This document shows positions 16,982 through 24,586 of a DNA stretch of 64,000 bases, piece after piece. The notes under the pieces were generated by a model. The model ran no database searches and was not told the origin of the DNA. It saw nothing but the letters and a program-made list of their open reading frames with translations. Position 1 is the first letter of the stretch. The number at the start of each line of letters is the position of its first letter. Where the stretch lies: NCBI RefSeq assembly GCF_011022235.1, contig NZ_JAAIYP010000033.1, positions 1 through 64,000 on the forward strand, in the 5' to 3' direction. The DNA is from Magnetospirillum aberrantis SpK. Its GTDB lineage: Bacteria; Pseudomonadota; Alphaproteobacteria; Rhodospirillales; Magnetospirillaceae. The translations under genes were made by a program, and so were the position numbers.

Positions 16982-17442
16982 CGTTGGACCAATTCACCGC
17001 CCTGCTCGACCGCCATGGTTGCCGGCGCGACCAGTGGCCCGAGGCCGAATGCGCCGCCGCACTGGCCCTGATCGACCGCGAACCCGCCGCCGCCGCCCTG
17101 CTTGCCCAGGCCGAGCGTGTCGAGACGGCCATGCGCGCCTTTGATCCCGGCCGAATGGTGGACCGGGCGGCGGTGACCCGCCTTTCCAATTCCGTCCTGG
17201 CCCAGATTCCGCGCACCCCCGCCCGCCGCCGCCCGCATTGGCGGGTCGCGTTGGACCATCTTGGCACGGCGCTTGGCGCCGGCCGGGAATGGGGACCGCG
17301 TCTGGCCGCGTCGGTGGCGGCGGCGGCGATGCTTGGACTGGTGACCGGCGGCTTTCTGCCGACCGGCACCACACAACAATCCGTGTCGGCGGTCGAACTG
17401 CTGGCGATGTCGAACGCTTATTCCTCGCTGGACGTACGATGA
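16978..17442 (+). CDS. Anti-sigma-factor-like single-span membrane protein
   Basis: 154 aa, overlapping the sigma gene by ATGA at its start and the metal-sensor gene by ATGA at its end. The N-terminal part (about 1-75, FTALLDRHGCRRDQWPEAECAAAL...) is cytoplasmic and helical. One transmembrane span lies near residues 107-125 (RLAASVAAAAMLGLVTGGF), followed by a short periplasmic tail TQQSVSAVELLAMS. Position and topology fit a membrane anti-sigma factor. The N-terminal domain is similar to the whole of the 84-aa protein at 22017-22271. No ZAS zinc motif (HxxxCxxC) is present. Confidence 0.75.
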   Translation: MTLDQFTALLDRHGCRRDQWPEAECAAALALIDREPAAAALLAQAERVETAMRAFDPGRMVDRAAVTRLSNSVLAQIPRTPARRRPHWRVALDHLGTALGAGREWGPRLAASVAAAAMLGLVTGGFLPTGTTQQSVSAVELLAMSNAYSSLDVR

Positions 17443-17894
17443 CCAATTCGAAACCCTGGCTGTGGCTCCTGGTCGCCTCGCTGGCCTTCAACGTGTATTT
17501 CGGCGCCGTCGTCGGCACGCACTTCTTCCGCGACCCCAGGGGACCTGGGCCTGGACCCGGCCCCGGGCGCCCCGGAATGATGATTCTGGACATGGCTGAA
17601 AGCCTGCCGGAACCGGATGCGCGCATTCTGCGCCAAGCCTATGAAGCCCATAAGAGCCAGTTCCCGGACGAGCCGGGACAACCCCGCGGGTTCGAACGCA
17701 TGCGAGAAATTCTCGCCGCCGACCCCTTCGACCTCGAAGCCTTCCTTAAGGAAGAAAGCGAATTTCGTGCCAACCGTGCACGTGAAGGCGCGGTGATCGG
17801 CACCATCCTGGCCGAAGCACTGCCAAAGATGTCCGCCGAAGGGCGCAAGCGTCTGGCCGATCATCGGCCGCCCCCGCCCCCGCGCCCACGCTGA
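17439..17894 (+). CDS. CnrX-like periplasmic heavy-metal sensor/resistance protein
   Basis: 151 aa. An N-terminal signal-anchor (PWLWLLVASLAFNVYFGAVVG) is followed by a Pro-Gly repeat, RGPGPGPGPGRPG. Then comes a helical hairpin: SLPEPDARILRQAYEAHKSQFPD, GFERMREILAADPFDLEAFLKEESEFRANRAREGAVIGTILAEALPKMSAEGRKRLADH, ending in PPPPPRPR. This is the Metal_resist/CnrX fold pattern. In Cupriavidus CnrX binds Ni/Co and controls the sigma-anti-sigma pair. It is the third, overlapping gene after sigma and anti-sigma. Metal ligands are not obvious (few His), so it may sense something else. Confidence 0.8.
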   Translation: MTNSKPWLWLLVASLAFNVYFGAVVGTHFFRDPRGPGPGPGPGRPGMMILDMAESLPEPDARILRQAYEAHKSQFPDEPGQPRGFERMREILAADPFDLEAFLKEESEFRANRAREGAVIGTILAEALPKMSAEGRKRLADHRPPPPPRPR

Positions 17895-17899
17895 GAAAA

Positions 17900-17931
17900 C
17901 AAGGCTGTCGCCACCTGCGGCAGCCTTTCCT
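17900..17931 (+). terminator. Terminator of the ECF sigma/anti-sigma/sensor operon
   Basis: AGGCTGTCGC (17900-17909) pairs with GCGGCAGCCT (17915-17924) with one G-U, loop CACCT, then TTTCCTTT. It starts 6 nt after the sensor stop codon. Confidence 0.75.
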
Positions 17932-17942
17932 TTATCGCCACA

Positions 17943-18001
17943 ACCCGGCAAAACATGCCTAGCACTGGGCATTAATTGCCGCCGACCCGGCAAAACATGC
18001 C
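17943..18001. repeat. Two copies of ACCCGGCAAAACATGCC upstream of the second sigma gene
   Basis: Exact 17-nt direct repeats at 17943-17959 and 17985-18001, start-to-start 42 bp, about four helical turns. They lie 79-137 nt upstream of the second ECF sigma gene and just after a terminator, so they are in its promoter region. The AAAACATGC core also occurs at 15320-15328 before the His-tailed peptide gene. Activator or sigma recognition elements are possible. Confidence 0.6.
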
Positions 18002-18079
18002 CGGTCAACATGTTGATTTATATGATTTTTCCGCGCCTGCTTCGGCTTCCCGGCGCGTTTAAGTCTGTAACGGGCGGCC

Positions 18080-18748
18080 ATGTTGCCCATGTCCCGCCAG
18101 ACCGCAAAGATCGGAACCCGCGCGATGATGCCCCACACCTCGCCGCACAGCCGCACTTCCTCCCCGACCGACATCCCGCTCAGGGACCAGGACGACGACG
18201 CCTTGCTGGAGCGCATGAAGGCCGACGATGCCGACGCCTATCGGCTGTTGGTCGAACGTCATGTGGACCGCGCCTACGCCTTGGCCTTGCGCACGCTGCG
18301 CAACCCGGCCGATGCCGAGGACGTCGCCCAGGAAGCCCTGGTCAAGGCCTGGACCCACCGCCATTCCTGGCAACCGGGCAAGGCCAAGTTCTCGACCTGG
18401 CTTTACCGGGTGGTGTTCAACCGCTGCATCGACCTCAAGCGCATGCCGTCCAACTCCTGCCTCGACGACGTCGCCGAGCCCGAGGACGACCAGCCCGATT
18501 CGGTGGACACCATCCAGCGCCGCCAAGTCTATTCCCGGCTCGAGGACGCCATGGCCACCATGCCCGAGCAACAGCGCGCGGCCCTGACGCTGGCCTATTT
18601 CGACGACATGGGCAACGCCGAGATCGCCGCTGTCCTGGGCACCACGGTCCAGGCGGTGGAAAGCCTGCTCAAGCGCGGTCGCCAGGGCCTGCGCGAACGG
18701 CTGCGCCGTTCCGAACGCGACATCCGCCACATTTTCGCCGAGGCCTGA
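18080..18748 (+). CDS. Second ECF-type RNA polymerase sigma factor
   Basis: 222 aa from the first ATG; alternatives at 18089 and 18125 would remove a poorly conserved Ser/Thr-rich leader, and no strong ribosome site decides. Region 2: DADAYRLLVERHVDRAYALALRTLRNPADAEDVAQEALVKAW, then FSTWLYRVVFNRCIDLKR. Region 4: MATMPEQQRAALTLAYFDDMGNAEIAAVLGTTVQAVESLLKRGRQGLRERL. It resembles the sigma factor at 16427 but has no adjacent anti-sigma gene. It lies 107 nt upstream of flagellin, with no terminator seen between them, so it may share a transcript with or control flagellin. Confidence 0.92.
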   Translation: MLPMSRQTAKIGTRAMMPHTSPHSRTSSPTDIPLRDQDDDALLERMKADDADAYRLLVERHVDRAYALALRTLRNPADAEDVAQEALVKAWTHRHSWQPGKAKFSTWLYRVVFNRCIDLKRMPSNSCLDDVAEPEDDQPDSVDTIQRRQVYSRLEDAMATMPEQQRAALTLAYFDDMGNAEIAAVLGTTVQAVESLLKRGRQGLRERLRRSERDIRHIFAEA

Positions 18749-18812
18749 AAAAACACCGCCTGATCGTCTTCGCCGACCCGTTCCAACCATGAAGGCCGTC
18801 CGAAGATGGCCG

Positions 18813-18829
18813 GTCCCGCCAAGCGGGAC
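18813..18829 (+). promoter_or_regulatory. Hairpin in the flagellin 5' leader
   Basis: GTCCCGC and GCGGGAC pair around a CAA loop, 13-15 nt before the AGAAGGAGA ribosome site of flagellin. No T-run follows. It could protect the message or bind a regulator such as FlbT; this is inference. Confidence 0.45.
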
Positions 18830-18855
18830 TGAATGGATCAGAAGGAGACACCGTC

Positions 18856-19683
18856 ATGCCCGTCATCGCCACTAACACCGCCGCCAATTCGTCCCTTCGC
18901 TACCTGAACGTCAATTCCGACGCGGAATCCAGCATCACCTCCAAGCTGGCCTCGGGTTCGCGCATCACCAAGGCCTCGGACGACGCTTCCGGTCTCGCCA
19001 TCGGCACCCGCATCCAATCCGACGTCACCGTTCTGGAACAGGCGTCCACCAATGCCTCGCAGGCGACCGCCATCCTTCAGACCGCCGACGGCGGCCTGGC
19101 CCGCATCAGCGACATTCTTCAGCGCATGAAGGCCCTGGCCACCCAGTCCAACTCGGGCTCGGTCACCAATGACGAACGCACCTACATCCAGTCGGAATAC
19201 GCCGAGCTGATGGAGGAAATCGACGGTATCGCCAGTTCGACCCGCTATAACGGCGAATCGTTGCTGAACGGCACCAGCGACTACTTCTCGGGCGTCGACT
19301 TCATGGTCGGCACCTCGATCTCGGACACCATCTCGGTCCAGATCGACGACGTCGACACCACCGCGCTGTCCATCAACTCCACCACGGTCAGCGACCAGGA
19401 TGAGGCTGAAGCGGCCGTCACCGCGCTTGACGCCGCCATCTCCTCCATTTCGGCGGCCCGTGCCGAGGTCGGCGCCTCGATGTCGCGGTTCGATTTCCGG
19501 TCCCAGACCATCGACACCTCGATCGAGAACCTGAGCGCCGCGGAATCGGCGGTGATGGATGCCGACGTGGCGTCGGAAAAATCCAAACTGGCTTCCGCCG
19601 ACGTCCTGGCCCAGGCGGCGATCGCCGCCCTGACCCAGGCCAACGCCATGCCCCAGAACCTCCTCAGCCTGCTGAAAAGCTAA
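18856..19683 (+). CDS. fliC: Flagellin
   Basis: 275 aa, a short flagellin. The N-terminal D0/D1 part is MPVIATNTAANSSLRYLNVN... with KLASGSRITKASDDASGLAIGTRI. The C-terminal part is ENLSAAESAVMDADVASEKSKLASADVLAQAAIAALTQANAMPQNLLSLLKS. The variable middle (about 135-190) is brief, so outer domains D2/D3 are essentially absent. AGAAGGAGA precedes the ATG. It polymerises into the filament after export by the flagellar type III apparatus. A hairpin with TTTT follows the gene, giving it its own transcript end. Fully Cys-free. Confidence 0.96.
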   Translation: MPVIATNTAANSSLRYLNVNSDAESSITSKLASGSRITKASDDASGLAIGTRIQSDVTVLEQASTNASQATAILQTADGGLARISDILQRMKALATQSNSGSVTNDERTYIQSEYAELMEEIDGIASSTRYNGESLLNGTSDYFSGVDFMVGTSISDTISVQIDDVDTTALSINSTTVSDQDEAEAAVTALDAAISSISAARAEVGASMSRFDFRSQTIDTSIENLSAAESAVMDADVASEKSKLASADVLAQAAIAALTQANAMPQNLLSLLKS

Positions 19684-19720
19684 GGCTAACCCCCATACCC
19701 TCACCGGAGGTTCATGAGGC

Positions 19721-19762
19721 GACGGGCGGAGCGGCGTAACACCCCACTCCGCCCGTCATTTT
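19721..19762 (+). terminator. Terminator between fliC and fliD
   Basis: GACGGGCGGAG (19721-19731) and CTCCGCCCGTC (19747-19757) are perfect 11-nt arms around a 15-nt loop, followed by ATTTTC. It lies 37 nt past fliC and immediately before the fliD ribosome site, so partial read-through could set the flagellin:cap ratio. Confidence 0.75.
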
Positions 19763-19776
19763 CGAGGAGGCGTCGC

Positions 19777-21483
19777 ATGACCAGCGTCAGCAGCACCACA
19801 TCGACCACGTCGACATCGACAACATCGACGACATCGACATCGTCCACGTCTTCGAGCAGTTCGGATTACGACGATTTCGATGTCGAATCCCTGGTCGAAG
19901 CCAAGCTGGCGTCTCGCTACGAACGCCTCGACAGCATGGAAACCGAGGTTTCCGATAACGAAACCAAGATCGCCGCCTACGAAGATCTTCAGGACCTTCT
20001 CGACACCCTGAGCGACACCCTTCAAACCCTGCGCAGCGATCCCAGCGTCAGCGGACAGTCGGACGACGTCTTCCTGGACCGTACCGCCTATCTGACGTCG
20101 TCCAGTTCGGTGGACGCCTCCACCTACATGTCGGCGACCGTCGAGGAGGGAACCGACCTCGGCACCCACAGCGTCGTCATCAGCCAGATCGCCACCACCA
20201 ACATCCTGGGCAGCGAAAAACAGACGTCGCGATACGACGCCCTGGGCTGGACCGGCACGTTCTCGTTGGGAACCAAAGACGGCGACAGCGCCGACATCGA
20301 GGTCACCTCCTCCATGTCGCTGGGCGACATCGCCGACGCCATCAACACCGAGACCAGCACCACGGGCGTCGTCGCCTCGATCATGCAGGTGTCGGAAGGC
20401 AGTTATAAACTGATCCTCACCACCTCGGACACCGGCGAGACCATCACCGCCAGCGACGTCAGCGGCACCCTGCTGAGCGATTCGCTGGGACTGGTCGACA
20501 GCAACGGCGACATCGATTCCGACATGGTGCTGCAAGAGGCCCAGGACGCCATCCTGAAGGTGGACGGCGTCACCATCACCCGCAGCAGCAACGACATCGA
20601 CGACGTCTTGGACGGCATCACCCTGCACCTTTATGCCGCCAACGCCGACACCACCCTGACGCTTGAGGTCGACAACGACCTGACCGGCATCCAAGACGCC
20701 GTGGAAGCGTTCGTCGAGGCCTACAACGCCGTCCGTGAATTCATCATCACCAACCAGAGCACCAACACCGACGGTACCGCCGCCGACGACGCCGTCCTTT
20801 ATGGCGATTCCACCTTGCGGTCGCTCAACAATTATCTCCAGACCATCATCAGTTCGGGTATCGGCGACGCTGATTTGTCGGATTTGGGCATCACGCTGGA
20901 TGAAGACAATCTTTTGGAGCTCGACACGAGCACGCTGGAGAACCTGTTGCTGGACGACCTGGACACCATCCAGTCCCTGTTCAGCTATCAGATGACCGCG
21001 TCGTCCGGCGATCTGGGCCTGGTCCGCCACCCCGATGCCGCGCTCGACTTCACCTTGGACATCACCGTCGACGACGACGGCAACATTTCCAGTGTCGGCG
21101 TCGATGGCGACACCTCGCTGTTCACCATCAGCGGCAGCACCATCCAGGGAGCCGAGGGCACTGAATACGAAGGGCTGACCCTGGTCTACACCGGCAGCAC
21201 CAGCAAAAGCATCACGGTTACGACCACCCAAGGCATCGCCGACCAGCTATATAACGCGGTGGACACCATCGCCAACGAGGACGACGGGGCGTTGACCACC
21301 CTGATCGACAATCTCGAAGACACAAACGAAAGCATCGAGGACAGTATATCGACCCTGGAATCGTCCATCAGTACGTATTCCGACTATCTGTACGAACTCT
21401 ATTCCACGATGGCCGCATCCATCTCGGAAGCCGAGACCACCCTTGAACTTCTGGAAGCACTGCTGAACGCCAGCAGCGATTAG
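19777..21483 (+). CDS. fliD: Flagellar filament cap protein FliD (HAP2)
   Basis: 568 aa from MTSVSSTTS, with GAGGAGG upstream. The first ~30 residues are a Ser/Thr tract encoded by hexamer-like TCGACA/TCGACG repeats. FliD_N follows: VESLVEAKLASRYERLDSMETEVSDNETKIAAYEDLQDLLDTLSDTLQTL. FliD_C is recognisable by VEAFVEAYNAVREFI, GDSTLRSLNNYLQTII, LGITLDEDNLLELD and the C-terminal coiled coil DNLEDTNESIEDSISTLESSIS. It caps the growing filament and folds flagellin. The protein is extremely acidic, with few Lys/Arg. Confidence 0.94.
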   Translation: MTSVSSTTSTTSTSTTSTTSTSSTSSSSSDYDDFDVESLVEAKLASRYERLDSMETEVSDNETKIAAYEDLQDLLDTLSDTLQTLRSDPSVSGQSDDVFLDRTAYLTSSSSVDASTYMSATVEEGTDLGTHSVVISQIATTNILGSEKQTSRYDALGWTGTFSLGTKDGDSADIEVTSSMSLGDIADAINTETSTTGVVASIMQVSEGSYKLILTTSDTGETITASDVSGTLLSDSLGLVDSNGDIDSDMVLQEAQDAILKVDGVTITRSSNDIDDVLDGITLHLYAANADTTLTLEVDNDLTGIQDAVEAFVEAYNAVREFIITNQSTNTDGTAADDAVLYGDSTLRSLNNYLQTIISSGIGDADLSDLGITLDEDNLLELDTSTLENLLLDDLDTIQSLFSYQMTASSGDLGLVRHPDAALDFTLDITVDDDGNISSVGVDGDTSLFTISGSTIQGAEGTEYEGLTLVYTGSTSKSITVTTTQGIADQLYNAVDTIANEDDGALTTLIDNLEDTNESIEDSISTLESSISTYSDYLYELYSTMAASISEAETTLELLEALLNASSD

Positions 21484-21494
21484 GAGGCCATGCC

Positions 21495-21929
21495 ATGACC
21501 CCACGCTATGCCCAATCCGCCTACCAGAACGCCATCCAGACCACCCCGCCCTTGCAGGCCGTGGTGCTGTTGTACGATGGCGTACTGATCCGCCTGCGCA
21601 ACGCCGTCGACGCCGCCAACCGTGGCGATTACGGCGAACAGTTCAACCAGATCCTGCGGGCCACCGACATCCTGCGCGGTCTGTTGGCGGCGCTGGACAT
21701 GAAGCAAGGCGGTGGTCTGTCGGAACGGCTGCGCGACACCTACGAAGCCAACATGCGTGCCATGATGAGCTCGGTCGGACGCAAGAACGCGCAGGAATGC
21801 CTGGAACGTATCGCCGACGGCCTTCGGGAATTGCGCAACGCCTGGAGCGAAATCGCCGGAATGCCGTCCCTGGAAACCCCGCAGGCCACGGTTTCCCCCC
21901 GCCATGAAAAGACGCAGACACCCGTTTGA
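21495..21929 (+). CDS. fliS: Flagellin export chaperone FliS
   Basis: 144 aa. The family pattern is clear: MTPRYAQSAYQNAIQTTPPLQAVVLLYDGVLIRLRNAVDAANRGDYGEQFNQILRATDILRGLLAALD, a four-helix bundle with the LYDG motif. FliS holds flagellin's C-terminus to stop premature polymerisation. It starts 11 nt after fliD, the usual fliD-fliS order. The last ~20 residues (MPSLETPQATVSPRHEKTQTPV) are an unstructured extension. Confidence 0.93.
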   Translation: MTPRYAQSAYQNAIQTTPPLQAVVLLYDGVLIRLRNAVDAANRGDYGEQFNQILRATDILRGLLAALDMKQGGGLSERLRDTYEANMRAMMSSVGRKNAQECLERIADGLRELRNAWSEIAGMPSLETPQATVSPRHEKTQTPV

Positions 21930-22016
21930 ACCTGTCTTTTTCGGCGAATTTCAGATAAAGTCATGAGACCCGGTAAAGTCCGGGGGTATCACAGCCCACG
22001 AAGAAATCGAGGCGCC

Positions 22017-22271
22017 ATGACTGCATCCTCCCTTTCGCTGGAGGGGTTTCAGGATTTGATCGACCGCTTTGGCGGCGACATCCTTTCCTGGCCCGCGCGC
22101 GACCGCACCGCCGCCGAAATGCTGATCGCCCAATCGCCCACGGCTGCACGCCTGTTGGACGAAGCGCGAAAGCTGGACGCACAATTGGCCCAGATGCCCA
22201 AGGCGCCCGCCGATCTGGCCGACCGCATCATCGACGCGGCCTTGCACAGCCCCCCTCGCCGCAAAAGCTGA
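22017..22271 (+). CDS. 84-aa stand-alone anti-sigma-like domain protein
   Basis: MTASSLSLEGFQDLIDRFGGDILSWPARDR..., preceded by GAGGCG. It aligns by eye with the cytoplasmic part of the anti-sigma-like protein at 16978: both have F..L.DR.G....WP, a run of Ala, LI...P.AA.LL..A and a final amphipathic helix. It has no membrane span. Position after fliS and before flgD suggests a soluble regulator tied to flagellar expression, possibly acting on one of the two ECF sigma factors. A strong terminator follows 14 nt downstream. Confidence 0.7.
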   Translation: MTASSLSLEGFQDLIDRFGGDILSWPARDRTAAEMLIAQSPTAARLLDEARKLDAQLAQMPKAPADLADRIIDAALHSPPRRKS

Positions 22272-22284
22272 CACCCGCACACCG

Positions 22285-22317
22285 CCCGCCGCTCCTGTTT
22301 CAGGGCGGCGGGTTTTT
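22285..22317 (+). terminator. Terminator after the fliD-fliS-84-aa gene group
   Basis: CCCGCCGC and GCGGCGGG pair, extended inward by CCTG/CAGG with one bulged T and a TTT loop, followed by TTTTT. Confidence 0.9.
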
Positions 22318-22320
22318 AGG

Positions 22321-22424
22321 TTCATCGCCGGATTGCGGGAAATGGCACCATGGACCCCGGCTCGCGCTCCGCTTGGCCAGGGTGACGCCTGTTGAAGGGC
22401 CGTTCCCCGCAAATCGGCGATGAG
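22321..22424. repeat. ~104-bp nested inverted-repeat (MITE/REP-like) element
   Basis: The outer arms TCATCGCCGGATTGCGGG (from 22322) and CCCGCAAATCGGCGATGA (to 22423) are nearly perfect complements. The ~63-nt interior contains ACCCCGGC...GCCAGGGT around CTCGCGCTCCGCTT. That wording resembles dispersed alphaproteobacterial intergenic palindromes as I remember them. No other copy was noticed in this window. CTTTTTG follows the right arm, so it may also act as a second terminator. Confidence 0.55.
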
Positions 22425-22635
22425 CCGTCTTTTTGCGCCCGGTTTCCCCATCCCAGCCGTATCAACCTAGAACACGCGACCAAGATCGCGCGATTTTTGC
22501 TGACTATTAAACAAGTTAACAACGGCACAGCATAAAATACTCCGACCGAATCCATACACCGGACCGTAGAAGCCAACAGAGGGGACGAGGCAAACCGCCG
22601 ATCAAGTCCCAAGGGCATCAACCGGAGTATGTGCC

Positions 22636-23304
22636 ATGGTTGACTCGGTCACTTCCTCCACTTCGTCGACCTCATCGACCACCAGCTCCTCTTCTTCGAC
22701 TTCGCTGTCGGCAAGCTATGAGATGTTCCTCACGCTGCTGACCACGCAGTTGCAGACGCAGAACCCCCTGGACCCGGTCGACAGCACCGAATTCACCTCG
22801 CAGCTGGCCACCTACGCCTCCCTCGAACAGCAGATCGAGACCAACGACAAGCTGGATTCGGTCCTGAGCTCGATGGACTCGCTCTCGTTCTCCACCGGCG
22901 TCGGCTACATCGGCCTGACCGTCGAGGCCGAGGGCGACACCCTGTCCGTGGACAGCGACGGCACGGTGGACGGGTCGTGGAAATACGAACTCGATTCCGC
23001 GGCCGAAGACGTCACCCTGACCATCGTCGATTCCAGCGGCAACACCGTGTGGAGCGGCAGCGGGGAAACCAGCGCCGGCTCGCATTCCCTCACCTGGGAC
23101 GGGACCGACAGCGATGGCGATGCCGTCTCGTCGGGCGAATACACCCTGGTGGTCACCGCCACCGACGCCGATGGCGACAGCATCGACACCACCACCTCCA
23201 TCGTCGGAACCGTCACCGCCGTCGATTCGTCCAGCGGTTCGACGGTGCTCGAAATCGGCGACACCGAAATCGACCTGTCCGACGTCACCCGCCTGGCCGC
23301 CTGA
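22636..23304 (+). CDS. flgD: Flagellar hook-capping protein FlgD
   Basis: 222 aa. A Ser/Thr tract (residues 4-25) leads to the FlgD core YEMFLTLLTTQLQTQNPLDPVDSTEFTSQLATYASLEQQIETN. The C-terminal half is the Ig-like FlgD domain: VTLTIVDSSGNTVWSG and SHSLTWDGTDSDGDAVSSGEYTLVVTATDADG. It forms the scaffold on which FlgE assembles into the hook. The gene is 14 nt upstream of flgE. Highly acidic; no Cys. Confidence 0.95.
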   Translation: MVDSVTSSTSSTSSTTSSSSSTSLSASYEMFLTLLTTQLQTQNPLDPVDSTEFTSQLATYASLEQQIETNDKLDSVLSSMDSLSFSTGVGYIGLTVEAEGDTLSVDSDGTVDGSWKYELDSAAEDVTLTIVDSSGNTVWSGSGETSAGSHSLTWDGTDSDGDAVSSGEYTLVVTATDADGDSIDTTTSIVGTVTAVDSSSGSTVLEIGDTEIDLSDVTRLAA

Positions 23305-23318
23305 ACGGGAGAGCCACC

Positions 23319-24566
23319 ATGACCCTTTCCAGCGCCATGACCACCGCCGTTTCGGCCCTGAAAGCGCAAAGCCAGGCCCTGTCGGCGATTTCCAACAACC
23401 TCGCCAATTCCAGCACCACCGGCTACAAGTCGGTCACCACCAGCTTCCAGTCGTTGGTCACCCAAGCGTTTTCCGGCACCGCCTATACCGGCGCCGGCGT
23501 GACGTCGTCGGTTCGCCAGAACGTGGACGCCCAGGGCAACATCGAAGCCACCAGCAACGTCACCGACATGGCCATCAGCGGCGACGGCATGTTCGTGGTC
23601 ACCGACAGCTCGGGTGCCCAGTACTACACCCGCAACGGCGAGTTCGACGTCGATGACGACGGCTACCTCTATAACAACGCCAGCACCAAGGTCTATCTGA
23701 TGGGCTATGCCATCAATTCCGATGGCACCACCGCCAAGACGCTGAGCCAGATCAACGTCACCGACCAGGACACGTCCTGGAAGGAAACGACCGCCGTTTC
23801 CCTCGACGCCTCGCTGGGCGCCGACACCGATGTCTCGTCCTCGACCACCTATGAAAAGACGTTCGAGGTCTACGATTCGATGGGTGGTTCGCACATCGTC
23901 ACCGCCACCTTCGCCCATACCGCCGTGGACAGTAGCGCCAACACCAGCACCTGGACGGTGTCGTTCTCCAGCGACGACGGAACCACCACGCTTGACACCC
24001 TGACCTTGGAATTCGATGGCGATGGCAACCTGACCTCGGCCACCGACTCGTCGAACGTGACCGTCGACCCCTCCAGCCTGACCCTGGATTTCGACTGGAA
24101 CAACGCATCCAGCGACAGCTCGATTACCCTGGACCTGTCGAGCATTTCCATGGGTGGTTCGACCGACGGCGTCACCTTGAACGACGTCACCAACGACGGT
24201 TACGAGTTGGGCAACCTGAGCGGCATCACCATCTCGTCGGACGGCACGGTCAGCGCCTCCTACGACAACGGCCAGACCATCAGCCTCTACAAGGTCGCCG
24301 TCGCCACCTTCGCCAATTACGACGGACTGGCGGCGCTGAGCGGCACGCTCTACCAACAGACCGCGGATTCGGGCGAAGCCATCATCGGCACCGCCGAGAC
24401 CGGGTCGGCCGGGTCGATCAGCGCCAGCAGCCTGGAATCCTCGACCGTCGACACCGCCGACGAATTCACCCGCATGATCGTCGCCCAACAGGCTTATTCC
24501 GCAGCGTCCCAGGTCATCACCACGGCCAAGGACATGTACGACGCCCTTATCAGCGCCGTGCGCTGA
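23319..24566 (+). CDS. flgE: Flagellar hook protein FlgE
   Basis: 415 aa from MTLSSAMTTAVSALKAQSQA, with GGGAGAG upstream. The rod/hook N-terminal motif is ALSAISNNLANSSTTGYKSV. Further family landmarks: AISGDGMFVV, YTRNGEFDVDDDGYLYNN and YLMGYAIN. The C-terminus reads ESSTVDTADEFTRMIVAQQAYSAASQVITTAKDMYDALI, the paired D0 helix. It polymerises into the universal joint. Downstream genes encode HAP chaperone and hook-filament junction proteins. Confidence 0.95.
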   Translation: MTLSSAMTTAVSALKAQSQALSAISNNLANSSTTGYKSVTTSFQSLVTQAFSGTAYTGAGVTSSVRQNVDAQGNIEATSNVTDMAISGDGMFVVTDSSGAQYYTRNGEFDVDDDGYLYNNASTKVYLMGYAINSDGTTAKTLSQINVTDQDTSWKETTAVSLDASLGADTDVSSSTTYEKTFEVYDSMGGSHIVTATFAHTAVDSSANTSTWTVSFSSDDGTTTLDTLTLEFDGDGNLTSATDSSNVTVDPSSLTLDFDWNNASSDSSITLDLSSISMGGSTDGVTLNDVTNDGYELGNLSGITISSDGTVSASYDNGQTISLYKVAVATFANYDGLAALSGTLYQQTADSGEAIIGTAETGSAGSISASSLESSTVDTADEFTRMIVAQQAYSAASQVITTAKDMYDALISAVR

Positions 24567-24586
24567 TCGGTGATGGGAGAAACGCC

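Larger units (their letters stand above)
22272..22635. other. 364-base intergenic region before flgD
   Basis: It contains a terminator (22285-22317), a nested inverted-repeat element (22321-22424) and an AT-rich segment (22485-22555) that probably carries the flgD promoter. I found no convincing sigma-54 or sigma-28 boxes there and no coding capacity. Confidence 0.7.

Noticed and set aside
19714-19776. Upstream in-frame ATG for fliD with GGAGG before it
   Set aside because: Only 3 nt separate GGAGG from this ATG, the added peptide is Arg-rich and unlike FliD, and it lies in a terminator hairpin. The ATG at 19777 has a well-spaced GAGGAGG.
21973-22010. TAAAG...GCCCACGA as a sigma-28 promoter for the 84-aa gene
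   Set aside because: Spacing is 16 rather than 15 and the -10 box matches poorly; not strong enough to annotate.
22340-22375. TGGCAC at 22344 as a sigma-54 promoter for flgD
   Set aside because: No GC dinucleotide at the -12 position with correct spacing.
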